A stretch of 61,989 nt of DNA from JACQFZ01 sp045810625 (GCA_045810625.1 JBJMVQ010000003.1:1-61989), one strand, 5' to 3'. Positions 1 through 8,723 are shown, counted from the stretch's first letter. Notes: a model not told the origin generated them from the sequence alone. A program made the numbers and translations.

Positions 1-33
1 GCTTATGAAAGCGCTGCGCTGGGACAGACGTTC

Positions 34-1278
34 TCAGTTCGGCGCGATCCGCCAAATCTCGCCGCCATCCGTCGCAACATAGAGCGCACCATCCGGACCT
101 TGCACGAGCGAGCGAATGCGCTGCGATGGTAAGCCGGGAGCGGTCTTTACCGTCGTCGCCATACCCGCTGCATCGAGCGTCAGAATATCGAGGCGCGTGG
201 CCGCCATCAAACTGACCGCGAGCCGTCCATTCCAATCCTTCCATTGCGCACCGCTCAGGAACGTACACGGGCCCATGCCTTGGGATCTGCCGTTGTTGGT
301 CCAAGACGGTGCGAGCGCTTGCGGAAACTTCGCGGTGTCGGTCATCGGCGTCGGGGAGCCGTCGGATTTATTCGAGATGTAACCACAGTAATTATCCGCA
401 CAGCTGACGCCCGGCTCGGGTTTCGGATCCCAACCGCCGTTGCCACCGGCGACGAGGGGCGTCACTTCGTCGCTGTGGCCGGGGCCGTGTTCGCAGGAGA
501 ACGGTTCCCCGGTGGTGGGACGAAAAGCGATGCCTTGCACGTTGCGATGACCATAAGTGTAGATGCGGGCATCGCCGCCGGCGGGCGTATTGTTGCCGGG
601 GGCGGCTGCGCCGTTGCGGTCGATGCGCAGGACCTTGCCGCCGAGCCGCGTCAGATCTTGCGGCAGCGGGCCGTTGTGATTGTCGCCCGTCGTCACGTAC
701 AGGAAGCCGTCGACCGGACTGAAGCGAATCCGCCCGCCACTGTGCGAACCCGCGCCGCCCCAGGCATTGCCCACGCTCTTGAATGCAATATCGGTAACGA
801 TGTCCGTGCGAGCGCTCACCGTCGTATACCCGGAATCCACAGTGAGCCGAACGACACGGTTCGTCTTCGTGCCGTTTGCATTCGAGGACATGTACACGTA
901 CACGAAACGGTTGCTCGCAAAATCGGGATCGACGGCGACGCCGTTCACGCCGCTCTGTCCTTCGCAGAACAAGTCGCTTGCCACGACGGCCGATCCGGAC
1001 GTGCCGAACAATCGGCGCACCGTACCGTCGGCAAGGCGCACTGAGAGGCCGCGGCACTTTTCGGTGAAGAGCATTGCGCCGTCCGGTGTGAACGCGAGGT
1101 CCCAGGGGCTGTTGAGCCCCGACATTACGACCGTGCGTGTCAGCTGCGGCTCGCCCGGTGTCGGGTTGGGCGCCGGCATGGCGTCCGAGGAATTGCTTTG
1201 TCCGCCGCAGCCGGCAACCGTTGCGGCAAATCCAATCGCAAGGACCACGAATGCTTCCGTCATCGACCGGTGCTTCAT
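34..1278 (-). CDS. PQQ-dependent sugar dehydrogenase-like lipoprotein
   Basis: About 414 residues. The start chosen is the ATG at 1278, with an AGGGGA ribosome site just upstream; an in-frame start at 1374 would add 32 residues ahead of the signal peptide. The N-terminus is a lipoprotein signal ending VAGC (Cys about 24), then a Ser/Pro-rich linker. The rest matches the soluble aldose sugar dehydrogenase/glucose dehydrogenase beta-propeller family: PWDLAFTPDG near the start, GVNGVAVDPDF, GGRIRFSPVDGFLYVTTGDN, GKVLRIDRNG, GHRNVQGIAF and GGNGGWDP. Family members oxidise sugars in the periplasm using PQQ and Ca2+. Anchoring to a periplasm-facing membrane is inferred from the lipobox. No PQQ synthesis genes lie nearby, so the true substrate is unknown. 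Confidence 0.85.
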   Translation of the reverse strand: MKHRSMTEAFVVLAIGFAATVAGCGGQSNSSDAMPAPNPTPGEPQLTRTVVMSGLNSPWDLAFTPDGAMLFTEKCRGLSVRLADGTVRRLFGTSGSAVVASDLFCEGQSGVNGVAVDPDFASNRFVYVYMSSNANGTKTNRVVRLTVDSGYTTVSARTDIVTDIAFKSVGNAWGGAGSHSGGRIRFSPVDGFLYVTTGDNHNGPLPQDLTRLGGKVLRIDRNGAAAPGNNTPAGGDARIYTYGHRNVQGIAFRPTTGEPFSCEHGPGHSDEVTPLVAGGNGGWDPKPEPGVSCADNYCGYISNKSDGSPTPMTDTAKFPQALAPSWTNNGRSQGMGPCTFLSGAQWKDWNGRLAVSLMAATRLDILTLDAAGMATTVKTAPGLPSQRIRSLVQGPDGALYVATDGGEIWRIAPN

Positions 1279-2043
1279 GGCGGTTCCCCTGGTTGGTGGA
1301 AGTGCGTGGTCAGTCAGCGTAGCAAAATAGTCTTCATTTCGGATGTAGCGGCAGCGCATCCATCGGTCATCCACAAAATCCTAATGGGTGTTTCGGCCAA
1401 GGAGCGGAGTATCGAAGCTGTGCGTGCAGATAGGAGGCGCAAGCGGTTCTGCGCGCTGGCGTCCGACGATCACCCGTTTCAAGCGAAGGTTGTAGAGCCA
1501 ATGTGTTGGTGGTTCGAGCAAGCGCGGTGTCGCGTCAGGACGTGCCGGAATATTTTGAACGTTTAAGGATCGAAGGGCGCGGCCTCAAAGAGTCTTTCCA
1601 CCTAGTGAACGCGGAGCCGAGCACCGTTCCTTGGGAAGGAGTGGACATCAAAGGATTGGTGATCGCGTCGGACAGCGACTTGCAGAAATTTTTTCAAGAA
1701 AAACGCGCGCTGGAAAAACTGGAAGGCGTTTTATCGCCAATATCCTAACGCGCCTGGACTAATCGGCGTATCTCGCGTCGGATTCAACAGCCAAGCAACA
1801 CAAGCAGTCGTTTATATTGAGATCGGCTGTGGGCCACTGTGTGGTAACGGATTCATGGCCCACCTCAAAAGGGGACTGTCGGGGTGGAAGGTCGAAAAAA
1901 TAGAACACCTTTGGGTATCGTAACGGTGCCGAGGTGCGTCGCCGCCCGGAAATGCGCCCCATGATACTGGTTACCGGATATACTTTGTCAGACAATACAG
2001 TCTGTAATGTTGAAACCAAATGGCAAGGTTGTCGGAGAGTTGT
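1279..2043. other. gene-poor interval
   Basis: No firm gene is seen between the sugar dehydrogenase start and the first DUF433 gene, apart from a doubtful frame at 1503-1748. The base composition drifts towards A+T after about 1550. I see no tRNA, transposase or clear terminator. Confidence 0.4.
1503..1748 (+). CDS. hypothetical protein or gene remnant (81 aa)
   Basis: A GTG-started frame of 81 codons with protein-like composition in its second half (VPWEGVDIKGLVIASDSDL, then a Lys/Glu-rich helix ending KLEGVLSPIS). There is no good ribosome site and no family I recognise. It could be the C-terminal remnant of a larger gene whose front has decayed. Low confidence that it is translated. Confidence 0.25.
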   Translation: MLVVRASAVSRQDVPEYFERLRIEGRGLKESFHLVNAEPSTVPWEGVDIKGLVIASDSDLQKFFQEKRALEKLEGVLSPIS

Positions 2044-2259
2044 ATGATAATCACCGATCGCATTAAAAACGTCATGATGGGCAAGCCAGTCGTGCGGGGA
2101 ACCCGAGTGACAGTCGAACTGATTCTTAGAAAACTCGGTGAAGGTGCGACCGAAACTGATCTTCTGGACGCCTATCCACAGTTGAAAAAAGAGGATATCC
2201 AAGCGGCGATGGCTTACGCGGCGGATACGTTGGCGCACGAAGAGACTGTGTTAGTTTAG
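2044..2259 (+). CDS. DUF433 antitoxin-like protein (first copy)
   Basis: About 71 residues from the ATG at 2044, chosen because GGAGAG lies just upstream; an in-frame ATG at 2020 would add eight residues. The sequence has the DUF433 layout: a short strand (ITDRI), the KPVVRGTRVTVE core, then LDAYPQLKKEDIQAAMAYAADTL, a winged-helix-like domain found in VapB-type antitoxins. DUF433 genes usually sit before a PIN-like toxin gene of the DUF5615 family. Here the next gene is a second DUF433, so this copy has no toxin directly after it. It probably binds DNA and perhaps the toxin made from 2576. Family assignment is firm; the role is inferred. Confidence 0.8.
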   Translation: MIITDRIKNVMMGKPVVRGTRVTVELILRKLGEGATETDLLDAYPQLKKEDIQAAMAYAADTLAHEETVLV

Positions 2260-2351
2260 TAAAGAAGCAAGCGTAATTAAACGAAGTCAATGCGCCTGTT
2301 GGCGATATCGCTGTTCTACGCATCCGGCAAGAGGCTTCCCGAGGCGATGCT

Positions 2352-2579
2352 ATGCAATACACACGAATCACCGTGAATGCCACACAAATGGGCGGTGTGC
2401 CCTGCATTCGTGGTCTCAGAATTCCGGTCGCGACAGTTGTCGGTATGGTCGCGGAGGGTATGGCGGAAGCGGAGATCTTGAACGCCTATCCGGATCTCGA
2501 TCCAGACGACATTCATGAGGCGCTGCGATTTGCGGCCGAAGCGGTTCGCGAACGCGAACTACCGCTCGCGGCGTCGTGA
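2352..2579 (+). CDS. DUF433 antitoxin-like protein (second copy)
   Basis: A 75-residue protein with the DUF433 core: RITVNATQMGGVPCIRGLRIPVATVV, then EILNAYPDLDPDDIHEALRFAAE. It differs clearly from the first copy 90 bases upstream, so this is an old duplication or two separate acquisitions. Its TGA stop overlaps the GTG start of the toxin-like gene (GTGA at 2576-2579), which indicates translational coupling and makes it the likely cognate antitoxin of the next gene. DUF433 proteins commonly act with DUF5615 proteins as a type II toxin-antitoxin module. Confidence 0.85.
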   Translation: MQYTRITVNATQMGGVPCIRGLRIPVATVVGMVAEGMAEAEILNAYPDLDPDDIHEALRFAAEAVRERELPLAAS

Positions 2580-2944
2580 GATTCTTGATCGATAACGCGC
2601 TGTCTCCTCTATTGGCGTCATGGCTGAGGCAACACGGCCATGATGCAGTCCATGTTCGAGACTATGGCTTGCAGTCAGCCGAAGACGACGAAATCTTTGC
2701 GCGGGCTGCAAATGAGGATCGCGTCGTAATCTCCGCAGATTCAGATTTCGGTACTTTGCTCGCGCTGCGAAACGAATCGAAGCCGTCGGTGATCCTGTTT
2801 CGACACGGGGTCACTCGGCATCCGGAAAAGCAGCTCACACTTCTACTCGCCAACCTCAAGAATATCGAAGAGGACCTGCTGCAGGGCTGCGTTGCCGTGT
2901 TCGAGGAATCCCGTATCCGCGTCAGATCACTCCCCATGACGTAA
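2576..2944 (+). CDS. DUF5615 PIN-like toxin
   Basis: 122 residues starting at a GTG overlapping the antitoxin stop. It has the DUF5615 (Mut7-C-like, PIN-like) layout: an N-terminal FLIDNALSPLLASWL with the first acidic residue, GHDAVHVRDYGLQSAEDDEIFARA, then RVVISADSDFGTLLA with the conserved SxDxDF acidic patch, and a C-terminal helix. These proteins are predicted metal-dependent RNases acting as the toxin partner of DUF433. All expected acidic residues are present, so it looks intact. Target RNA is unknown. Confidence 0.85.
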   Translation: MRFLIDNALSPLLASWLRQHGHDAVHVRDYGLQSAEDDEIFARAANEDRVVISADSDFGTLLALRNESKPSVILFRHGVTRHPEKQLTLLLANLKNIEEDLLQGCVAVFEESRIRVRSLPMT

Positions 2945-3024
2945 CGTAACGCGCCACTGCACCACTCCGCGTCGAAAAAGCTTTGGGACTTTTATGCTCG
3001 AAAAGTTGAGGCCAGCACCTCGGA

Positions 3025-3378
3025 TCATTTCATCGTCTGCGTCCCCGGTATGTGCTTCTTGCCCCACCGCACAATAGCGAGCAACACTTCGCCCAGCTCC
3101 TTTCCCTTGTCGGTCAGCGTATAGGCGTAACGTACCGGCCGCTCCTGGTACGCGGCGCTCGTGATGATTCCCGCCTCCTCGAGGCGCTTCAGGCGATCGG
3201 CGAGGATGCTGGTTGGGATACCTTCGGGCGACTCGGCCAGCTCTGTATAAGTGTGCTTGCCGTGGAGCAGGTCCCGAATGACGAGCAGGGACCATTTGTC
3301 TCCGACCAGGTCGAGGGTGTTCGCGATCGGGCAGCGGGATCGCGCAAAACCGTGGGGTTTCTTCGTCTTCGCGTTCAT
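3025..3378 (-). CDS. HxlR-family transcriptional regulator
   Basis: 117 residues with the HxlR winged-helix pattern: CPIANTLDLVGDKWSLLVIRDLLHGKHTYTEL, GIPTSILADRLKRLEEAGII, then RYAYTLTDKGKEL. The single Cys near the start (SRCPIA) is the residue that senses electrophiles or oxidants in several family members. It is divergent from a small membrane protein gene and a MATE pump, with two strong palindromes between them, so it most likely represses both directions and responds to a compound the pump exports. The inducer is not known. Confidence 0.9.
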   Translation of the reverse strand: MNAKTKKPHGFARSRCPIANTLDLVGDKWSLLVIRDLLHGKHTYTELAESPEGIPTSILADRLKRLEEAGIITSAAYQERPVRYAYTLTDKGKELGEVLLAIVRWGKKHIPGTQTMK

Positions 3379-3396
3379 TTTATGTGAGGTCCGTCG

Positions 3397-3425
3397 CTAG
3401 TAACTTGCATATCCGAAGTCACTAT
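3397..3425. promoter_or_regulatory. HxlR operator candidate 1
   Basis: A 29-base imperfect palindrome: left half CTAGTAACTTG, right half CGAAGTCACTAT. It shares its half-sites with the palindrome at 3436-3464 and lies close to the HxlR gene start, so it probably mediates autoregulation. Confidence 0.6.
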
Positions 3426-3435
3426 GCCACACTGC

Positions 3436-3464
3436 CTAGTGACTTCAATATTCGAAGTTACTAG
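3436..3464. promoter_or_regulatory. HxlR operator candidate 2
   Basis: A 29-base near-perfect palindrome: left half CTAGTGACTTC, right half GAAGTTACTAG. It ends 12 bases before the start of the membrane protein gene and overlaps the region just ahead of its ribosome site. Its centre is 39 bases from that of operator 1. Confidence 0.65.
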
Positions 3465-3476
3465 ACAGGAGGCACC

Positions 3477-4151
3477 ATGTCAAACAGCAATGAAGCGCAC
3501 TTCGACCGCTCGCTGCCGCTCGCGCTCAATGCGAACGGCGGTTTTAAATGGATTGCGGCGATCGTATTGGCCGTTTGGTTCGCGCTGGTCATGTTGCTCG
3601 GCGGCGCCGGAGCGTTCGTCACGCCGCCCGGGCAGCCGCCGCTGGCGATCGGGCTGGGGTTCGGCGTTCCGCTGGTGTTGTTTTTTGCCGCACTCGGAGT
3701 ATCGCGCGCGTTCCGCGAATTCGTGCGTGCGCTCGACGTGCGTGTGATGCTCGGCGTGCAAGCGTGGCGGGCGGGCGGTCTCGGATTTTTGGCGCTTTAC
3801 ACGTACGGCGTGCTGCCCGGCGCGTTCGCGCTGCCCGCCGGTCTCGGCGATATCGCGATCGGCGTCACCGCGCCATTGCTGCTGCTCGCCGTTATACGGC
3901 AGCCGCGCTTCATCGCGAGCAAAACCTTTGCCGTCTGGAACGCGCTCGGAATTCTGGATCTCGTCGTCGCGGTCGGCAGCGGCACGCTAACATCGGCGCT
4001 TGCTACCGGTGCGGCGGGGGAGGTCACGACCGCGCCAATGGCGCTGTTGCCGCTCGTAGTCATACCGGCCTATCTCGTGCCGATATTCATCATGCTGCAC
4101 GTCGCGGCGCTTATGCAGGCACGCCGCGTGGCGGCGGAGATCCGATCGTGA
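3477..4151 (+). CDS. small multi-pass membrane protein, HxlR/MATE operon
   Basis: 224 residues with a strong AGGAGG ribosome site. About six hydrophobic segments are visible (near residues 24-46, 55-75, 97-115, 120-140, 150-175 and 187-212), with few charged residues between them. I do not recognise the family. It is the first gene of an operon with the MATE transporter: its TGA overlaps the GTG start of the next gene (GTGA at 4148-4151). Co-regulation with the pump by the divergent HxlR regulator suggests a detoxification or resistance role, which is inferred from context only. Confidence 0.75.
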   Translation: MSNSNEAHFDRSLPLALNANGGFKWIAAIVLAVWFALVMLLGGAGAFVTPPGQPPLAIGLGFGVPLVLFFAALGVSRAFREFVRALDVRVMLGVQAWRAGGLGFLALYTYGVLPGAFALPAGLGDIAIGVTAPLLLLAVIRQPRFIASKTFAVWNALGILDLVVAVGSGTLTSALATGAAGEVTTAPMALLPLVVIPAYLVPIFIMLHVAALMQARRVAAEIRS

Positions 4152-5578
4152 GCGCGCCATCCGCAATGCGTAATCTCAATCCGTCGACACCGGCGGCTGC
4201 GCCGGCCGCGTCCCACCGGTCCGCGCTGCTCCAGGGTCCGATCGCCCGGCAGCTACTCGGGCTCGCGTGGCCGGTGCTGGTGGTGCTGGCGCTGCAGACG
4301 CTCGTCGGCGTCGCAGAAACCTATTTCGTGAGCCATCTCGGAACGGATGCCGTCGCGGGCGTCACGCTCGTCTTTCCCGTGTTCATGCTCATGGCGATGA
4401 TGTCGAACGGCGGCATCGGCGGCGGCGTGTCGTCGGCGATCGCCCGCGCGATCGGCGCCGGCCGCCGTCGCGACGCCGAGGCGTTGGTGCTGCACGCCGT
4501 CGTCATCGGCGTTATTTTCGGCGCGCTCTTCACGTTCGGCGTTTGGATCGGCGGCCCGGCGCTCTTTCGTGCGATGGGCGGGCAGGGTGCAACGCTCGCC
4601 AACGCTGCGCTCTACGCGAACGTGCTGTTCCTCTCCGCCGTTCCCGGCTGGATCGCCAATCTGCTTGCCGCGGCGCTGCGCGGTGCCGGCAATGTCCGCG
4701 TGCCCGCGATCGTGACGGCGAGCGGCGCGCTGATCACGCTCGGGCTGTCGCCACTCTTCATCTTCGGCTGGGGTCCGGTGCCGGCGATGGGCGTGGCCGG
4801 CGCCGGTCTCGCGGTCGTTTGCTTCAACCTGGGTACGCTCGCGGCCCTCGTGCTGTACCTGCGTTCGGCGCGGAGCCCCATCCGCCTCGGGCCGGCGAAA
4901 CCCGAGCGGCGTTTGTTCAACGACATCCTCAAAGTCGGGCTGCTCTCCGCGGTCGGTACGGTGGTCGCGAACCTGACGGTAGTGGTCGCGACGGGTCTCG
5001 TCGGCGCGTACGGCCGCGAGGCAATCGCCGGCTACGGGCTGGCGTCGCGGCTCGATTATCTGCTCATTCCGCTGCTCTTCGCGCTCGGAACGGCATCGGT
5101 AACGATGGTCGGCACCAACGTGGGCGCGGGCCAATACGAGCGCGCCCGCCGGATCGCGTGGACCGGCGTAGCTCTGTCCGCGCTCGTGACGGGAGCGATT
5201 GGTTCGATGGCAGCCATCTATCCGGAGGCGTGGATACACATCTTCAGCGACGACGCCAAGGTCGTCGAAACCGGATCGGCATACCTCCACCGCGTGGCGC
5301 CGCTCTATGCGGCGTTCGGTGTCGGCATGGCGCTTTACTTCGCGAGCCAGGGCGCGGGCAAGATGGCGTGGCCGTTCGCGGCGGGACTGGTGCGTCTCGG
5401 CGTGGTGAGCGCGGCCGGCGGCTACTGGATCACGGGAGTCGGCGGTTCGTTGAACGGCCTCTACTGGATCGTCGCGGCGAGCTATCTGCTCTTCGGCGGC
5501 GTCAACGTCTTCGCCATGGCGAGCGGCCGCGGCTGGGGCCGGAACGCTTATGCCGCGTCCGAAGGTGCCTCCGCGTAA
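4148..5578 (+). CDS. MATE-family efflux transporter
   Basis: About 476 residues from a GTG that overlaps the upstream stop; an ATG at 4166 is the alternative. The sequence shows the two MATE halves, each of about six helices: first half LAWPVLVVLALQTLVGVAETYF and GGGVSSAIARAIGAGRRRDAE, second half DILKVGLLSAVGTVVANLTV and GTASVTMVGTNVGAGQYERARR. MATE proteins export cationic or aromatic compounds in exchange for H+ or Na+. Length and architecture are normal. Expression is probably controlled by the HxlR operators ahead of the operon. Confidence 0.92.
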   Translation: MSAPSAMRNLNPSTPAAAPAASHRSALLQGPIARQLLGLAWPVLVVLALQTLVGVAETYFVSHLGTDAVAGVTLVFPVFMLMAMMSNGGIGGGVSSAIARAIGAGRRRDAEALVLHAVVIGVIFGALFTFGVWIGGPALFRAMGGQGATLANAALYANVLFLSAVPGWIANLLAAALRGAGNVRVPAIVTASGALITLGLSPLFIFGWGPVPAMGVAGAGLAVVCFNLGTLAALVLYLRSARSPIRLGPAKPERRLFNDILKVGLLSAVGTVVANLTVVVATGLVGAYGREAIAGYGLASRLDYLLIPLLFALGTASVTMVGTNVGAGQYERARRIAWTGVALSALVTGAIGSMAAIYPEAWIHIFSDDAKVVETGSAYLHRVAPLYAAFGVGMALYFASQGAGKMAWPFAAGLVRLGVVSAAGGYWITGVGGSLNGLYWIVAASYLLFGGVNVFAMASGRGWGRNAYAASEGASA

Positions 5579-5738
5579 TGAATACACTCACAGGCTGGTC
5601 CGGCCGCATACAAGTCGATTCATACAGTACGAAGGTCTCGTGAACTGACGGATGCGGGAATCTGAATGGCGGTTTGGTAGGATAGCCGGCATTTGCCCAT
5701 TCGATATACTGCGCGAAACATCTCGCTCAGAGAAAACT

Positions 5739-6152
5739 GTGCACGCCACCAAGACGCCACATCTTCGAATCGCCAGACCGGTGCGCGATTTGGCAAAGAC
5801 GACGGACATGTACTGCCGCGGTCTTGGGTTGCGGGTTGTGGGTTCGTTCGAGAACCATGACGGATTCGACGGCATAATGCTTGGCCGCCCGGAATCGAAC
5901 TACCATTTCGAATTCACGCACTGCCGCCGGCACCCTGTGGCGCCCACGCCAACGGCGGAAGATCTCATCGTTTTCTATTTGCCCGATCGGCACGAATGGA
6001 ATGCAGCCTGCGCGAGCATGGAGGCGGCGGGATTCAGAAGGGTAACGTCGTTCAATCCTTACTGGGACGCCCACGGTCGCAGCTACGAAGACGCAGATGG
6101 CTATCGCGTCGTGCTGGCGCGTGAGGAGTGGAGCAATGCCGAGCAAGCGTAG
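5739..6152 (+). CDS. VOC-family protein (glyoxalase/bleomycin-resistance fold)
   Basis: 137 residues from a GTG at 5739. The fold begins right after it (HLRIARPVRDLAKTTDMYCRGLGLRVVGSF), so the ATG 29 codons upstream is less likely. The second beta-alpha-beta unit ends with DAHGRSYEDADGYRVVLAREEW, where the Glu or Asp and the preceding His match usual metal-ligand positions of VOC enzymes. Substrate is unknown. It may be a small-molecule dioxygenase, isomerase or binding protein. Confidence 0.8.
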   Translation: MHATKTPHLRIARPVRDLAKTTDMYCRGLGLRVVGSFENHDGFDGIMLGRPESNYHFEFTHCRRHPVAPTPTAEDLIVFYLPDRHEWNAACASMEAAGFRRVTSFNPYWDAHGRSYEDADGYRVVLAREEWSNAEQA

Positions 6153-6397
6153 CGGGCGACAGCGGCGTTAGTGCGCCGATGGAGACACTCGCCCGGTGCG
6201 TTGGGGTAGGGAAGGCTCGGCACTCCGGCGGCTTTTTTACTCTTCAGTTCACTTATTGAACTAGCCTGCGGTTGGCGAACGTTGTAGGTTCCAGGCGGAC
6301 GCCATGACGCGACCGCGGCGCTCCGCGAATCCTGTCGGGGCCGGTGCAGGTCAGTTGCAACATTAGCGCGCAATCGAATCAACCACGGGGAACCACC

Positions 6398-7216
6398 ATG
6401 ACCAATGCCGATATCGACAAAGTATTCACCGGATCGATTCCGAAGCTCTACGAAACGTATCTGGTGCCGCTGATCTTCGAGCCCTACGCGGCCGATCTGG
6501 CGCGACGGCTAAGCGCGTGGCCGCTTTCACGTGTACTGGAAATCGCGGCCGGCACGGGCGTGGTGACGCGCGCATTGGCGTCCGCGCTGCCCGAAAATGT
6601 TTCCATCATCGCTACGGACTTGAATCAGGCGATGCTCGACCAAGCCGCGGCGGTGGGAACGAAACGCGCCGTCGAGTGGCGTCAGGCCGACGCTTTGGCG
6701 CTGCCTTTCCCGGACGGAACGTTCGACGCCGTTGTGTGTCAGTTCGGCGTCATGTTCTTCCCCGACAAGTCCAAAGCGTTTGCTGAAGCGCGTCGCGTAC
6801 TCCGGCCCGGAGGCGTCTTCGTTTTCAATGTGTGGGATCGGATCGAAGAGAACGAATTCCCGGACGTCGTGACGACTGCGCTCGAATCCCTCTTTCCCAA
6901 GGATCCGCCGCGCTTCATGGCGCGCACGCCCCACGGCTATCACGACCGCCGCTCCATCGAACGCGATCTTGCCGACGCCGGATTCACCGCCTCACCCCGC
7001 ATCGACACGCTCGCCGTGCGCAGCCGTGCAACGTCTCCGCGGATTCCGGCGATCGCGTTCTGCCAGGGGACGCCGCTAAGAAACGAGATCGAAGCCCGCG
7101 ACGCCGCTCGGCTCGGCGAAGCAACCGACGTCGCGGCCGAAGCGATCGCCAAGCGGTTCGGGCGGGACGCGATCGATGGGAAGATTCAGGCGCACGTCGT
7201 TACCATCGAGCGGTAG
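6398..7216 (+). CDS. class I SAM-dependent methyltransferase
   Basis: 272 residues starting at the ATG at 6398, preceded by CGGGGAACC. Motif I is VLEIAAGTGVVTRAL, motif II contains ATDLNQAMLDQA, the D-A-L stretch follows at RQADALALPFPDGTFDAVVCQFGVMFF, and motif III is LRPGGVFVFNVWD. This is the UbiE/Methyltransf_11 type. The C-terminal part (about residues 200-270) is helical and may cover the active site. No neighbour points to the substrate. Confidence 0.88.
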   Translation: MTNADIDKVFTGSIPKLYETYLVPLIFEPYAADLARRLSAWPLSRVLEIAAGTGVVTRALASALPENVSIIATDLNQAMLDQAAAVGTKRAVEWRQADALALPFPDGTFDAVVCQFGVMFFPDKSKAFAEARRVLRPGGVFVFNVWDRIEENEFPDVVTTALESLFPKDPPRFMARTPHGYHDRRSIERDLADAGFTASPRIDTLAVRSRATSPRIPAIAFCQGTPLRNEIEARDAARLGEATDVAAEAIAKRFGRDAIDGKIQAHVVTIER

Positions 7217-7281
7217 ATTCTTTGCTTGCCGATTCCACAGTCGATTGATTGCGAAAAACTTGTATGGTACCCCTCACCCCG

Positions 7282-7304
7282 CCCTCTCCCTCAAGGGGAG
7301 AGGG
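7282..7304. repeat. short G+C-rich hairpin, REP-like
   Basis: A perfect 9-bp stem (CCCTCTCCC / GGGAGAGGG) with a 5-base loop, set in the context CCTCACCCCG...GAGACG. This resembles dispersed intergenic repeats of many proteobacteria. It has no T-run, so it is not a classic terminator, although it could stop transcription after the methyltransferase gene. Confidence 0.5.
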
Positions 7305-7416
7305 AGACGTGGTACGCGCGTCGTGATCAGCACGACGACCGCGGGTCAGCGCGTATCAATAAGCTTTACTAGACTCTCAATCCGTACAAAAAGATGATCG
7401 CTCGAAGTCGTGGCTA

Positions 7417-7662
7417 ATGGGCTCATCATTCGCTTCATCGGTGGAAAGGCCGGATATCCATCGAAATCGTAATTTCGCTGAGGATCTTCATGTTCAGCTG
7501 ACGCAGCGGAAGCTAGCTATCACCTCGGATCCCGACGTTGTGACGAACGAATTCACAATAGAGCGCATTAGCAAACGCCAGTTGGGTAGCGTGCAAAAAA
7601 TTTTCCGGAATCTGGTTGCAAAGCACCGCATGAAGAAGGATGTTGAGGTCGAGGCAAGATGA
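7417..7662 (+). CDS. hypothetical protein upstream of ASCH gene
   Basis: 81 residues, charged and helical in its second half (IERISKRQLGSVQKIFRNLV, then HRMKKDVEVEAR). No family recognised. Its TGA overlaps the ATG of the ASCH gene (ATGA at 7659-7662), the main reason to take it as real. There is no obvious ribosome site at the first ATG. The product may be a C-terminal remnant that now only serves as a leader. Confidence 0.4.
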   Translation: MGSSFASSVERPDIHRNRNFAEDLHVQLTQRKLAITSDPDVVTNEFTIERISKRQLGSVQKIFRNLVAKHRMKKDVEVEAR

Positions 7663-8141
7663 ATAAAAGCGGAAGCTGGCGGGCGTTCTGGAAGGATTAT
7701 CTGAGCCAGTTGCCGTCTGGTCACCCGCACCGCGATGCAAATCCGGACGCTTTTGCGTTCGGCAGTGTCGGAGCGCTTGCCGACGAGCTGGCTGCGCTCG
7801 TTCTTTCAGGAAAGAAGCGGGCAACCACCAGCCTGGCGATCGAGTTCACTTCTGTGGACGAACCGCTTCCCCAGGTTGGATCATTGAGCATCATACTTCG
7901 CGGCGATCTCACGCCGGTGGCGATCATCGAACGGACCGACGTGAGAACCGTGCTGTTCGACGAAGTGGACGAAGCCTATGCGGCGACGGAGGGCGAAGGA
8001 GACGGGAGTCTGGTCTATTGGCGCGCCGCGCACACGGAGTACTTCACCGGCGTATGCGAGCGCCTGGGCGCGCGCTTCGATCACAAGACGCCGGTCATCT
8101 GCCAGATCTTTCGCGTGGTTTGGCCGCCATCAAATCGCTAA
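7659..8141 (+). CDS. ASCH-domain protein
   Basis: 160 residues. The ASCH fold is visible from ALVLSGKKRATTSLAIEF through PLPQVGSLSIILRGDLTPVAIIERTDVRTVLFDEVDEAYAATEGEGDGS and YWRAAHTEYF to PVICQIFRVV. The GKKRATTS loop and the GDGSxxYWR segment are characteristic. ASCH domains are PUA-like and bind RNA or modified nucleosides; E. coli YqfB, a small relative, is an amidohydrolase for N4-acetylcytidine. The exact activity here is unknown. Confidence 0.88.
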   Translation: MNKSGSWRAFWKDYLSQLPSGHPHRDANPDAFAFGSVGALADELAALVLSGKKRATTSLAIEFTSVDEPLPQVGSLSIILRGDLTPVAIIERTDVRTVLFDEVDEAYAATEGEGDGSLVYWRAAHTEYFTGVCERLGARFDHKTPVICQIFRVVWPPSNR

Positions 8142-8723
8142 CGGCCGACACTACTTCTCAACTGTTGAACCCGCAAAGTCGGCCTTGCGTATTAACGCGT
8201 GGGCCGCGTGCGTTAGTCGCCGCAGCGATCGCGCTGACGCAGCGACGGTGATAGTTCCTTGTGGATGAGTTGCCGTTGCGCGGCAGCGTGACGGGCACAA
8301 GGGCGGCACATTCGGAATTAGTCATGCGTTCAGTGCACGCCAATCGTGCTTGAGACGAGAGATCGCTTCCGCTTTGCGGAATAGATCGGGGGTTAAGTAT
8401 GACGCTGAGCGCTCAGAGCGTGGCAGCGAACTGCACTGCAGTGCGAATGACGATTTGCCGCTCTTAAAACACAAGATTCCCGCAGCGCCGCTACGTGAAG
8501 CGTGTCGATTTCAGCAGCGTCAAAATTCCGGCACGGATCCTGCTACGTATCACCCCGATGCACCAGGGACGACCGAAGACCGAGGCTCGACGCTCTCACG
8601 GTCATACGACACGTGATAACGCATCGAGTCGTCGTCTCGAGGGCCATCGGATGGTTTAACGATACGCAGCCCGGCGCTCCCAAAAAAAATCGCGCACGGC
8701 TGCCAAAGCTCGTCGGGGGCGTC
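8142..8723. other. intergenic region with two 12-bp palindromes
   Basis: No gene is supported over about 580 bases. Two perfect 12-bp palindromes stand out, CTGAGCGCTCAG at 8405-8416 and GCACTGCAGTGC at 8433-8444. The region could hold the promoter of the substrate-binding protein gene, but I cannot place one with confidence. Confidence 0.35.

Noticed and set aside
7282..7304. Hairpin as a rho-independent terminator
   Set aside because: No T-run after the stem; it looks more like a dispersed REP-type repeat.
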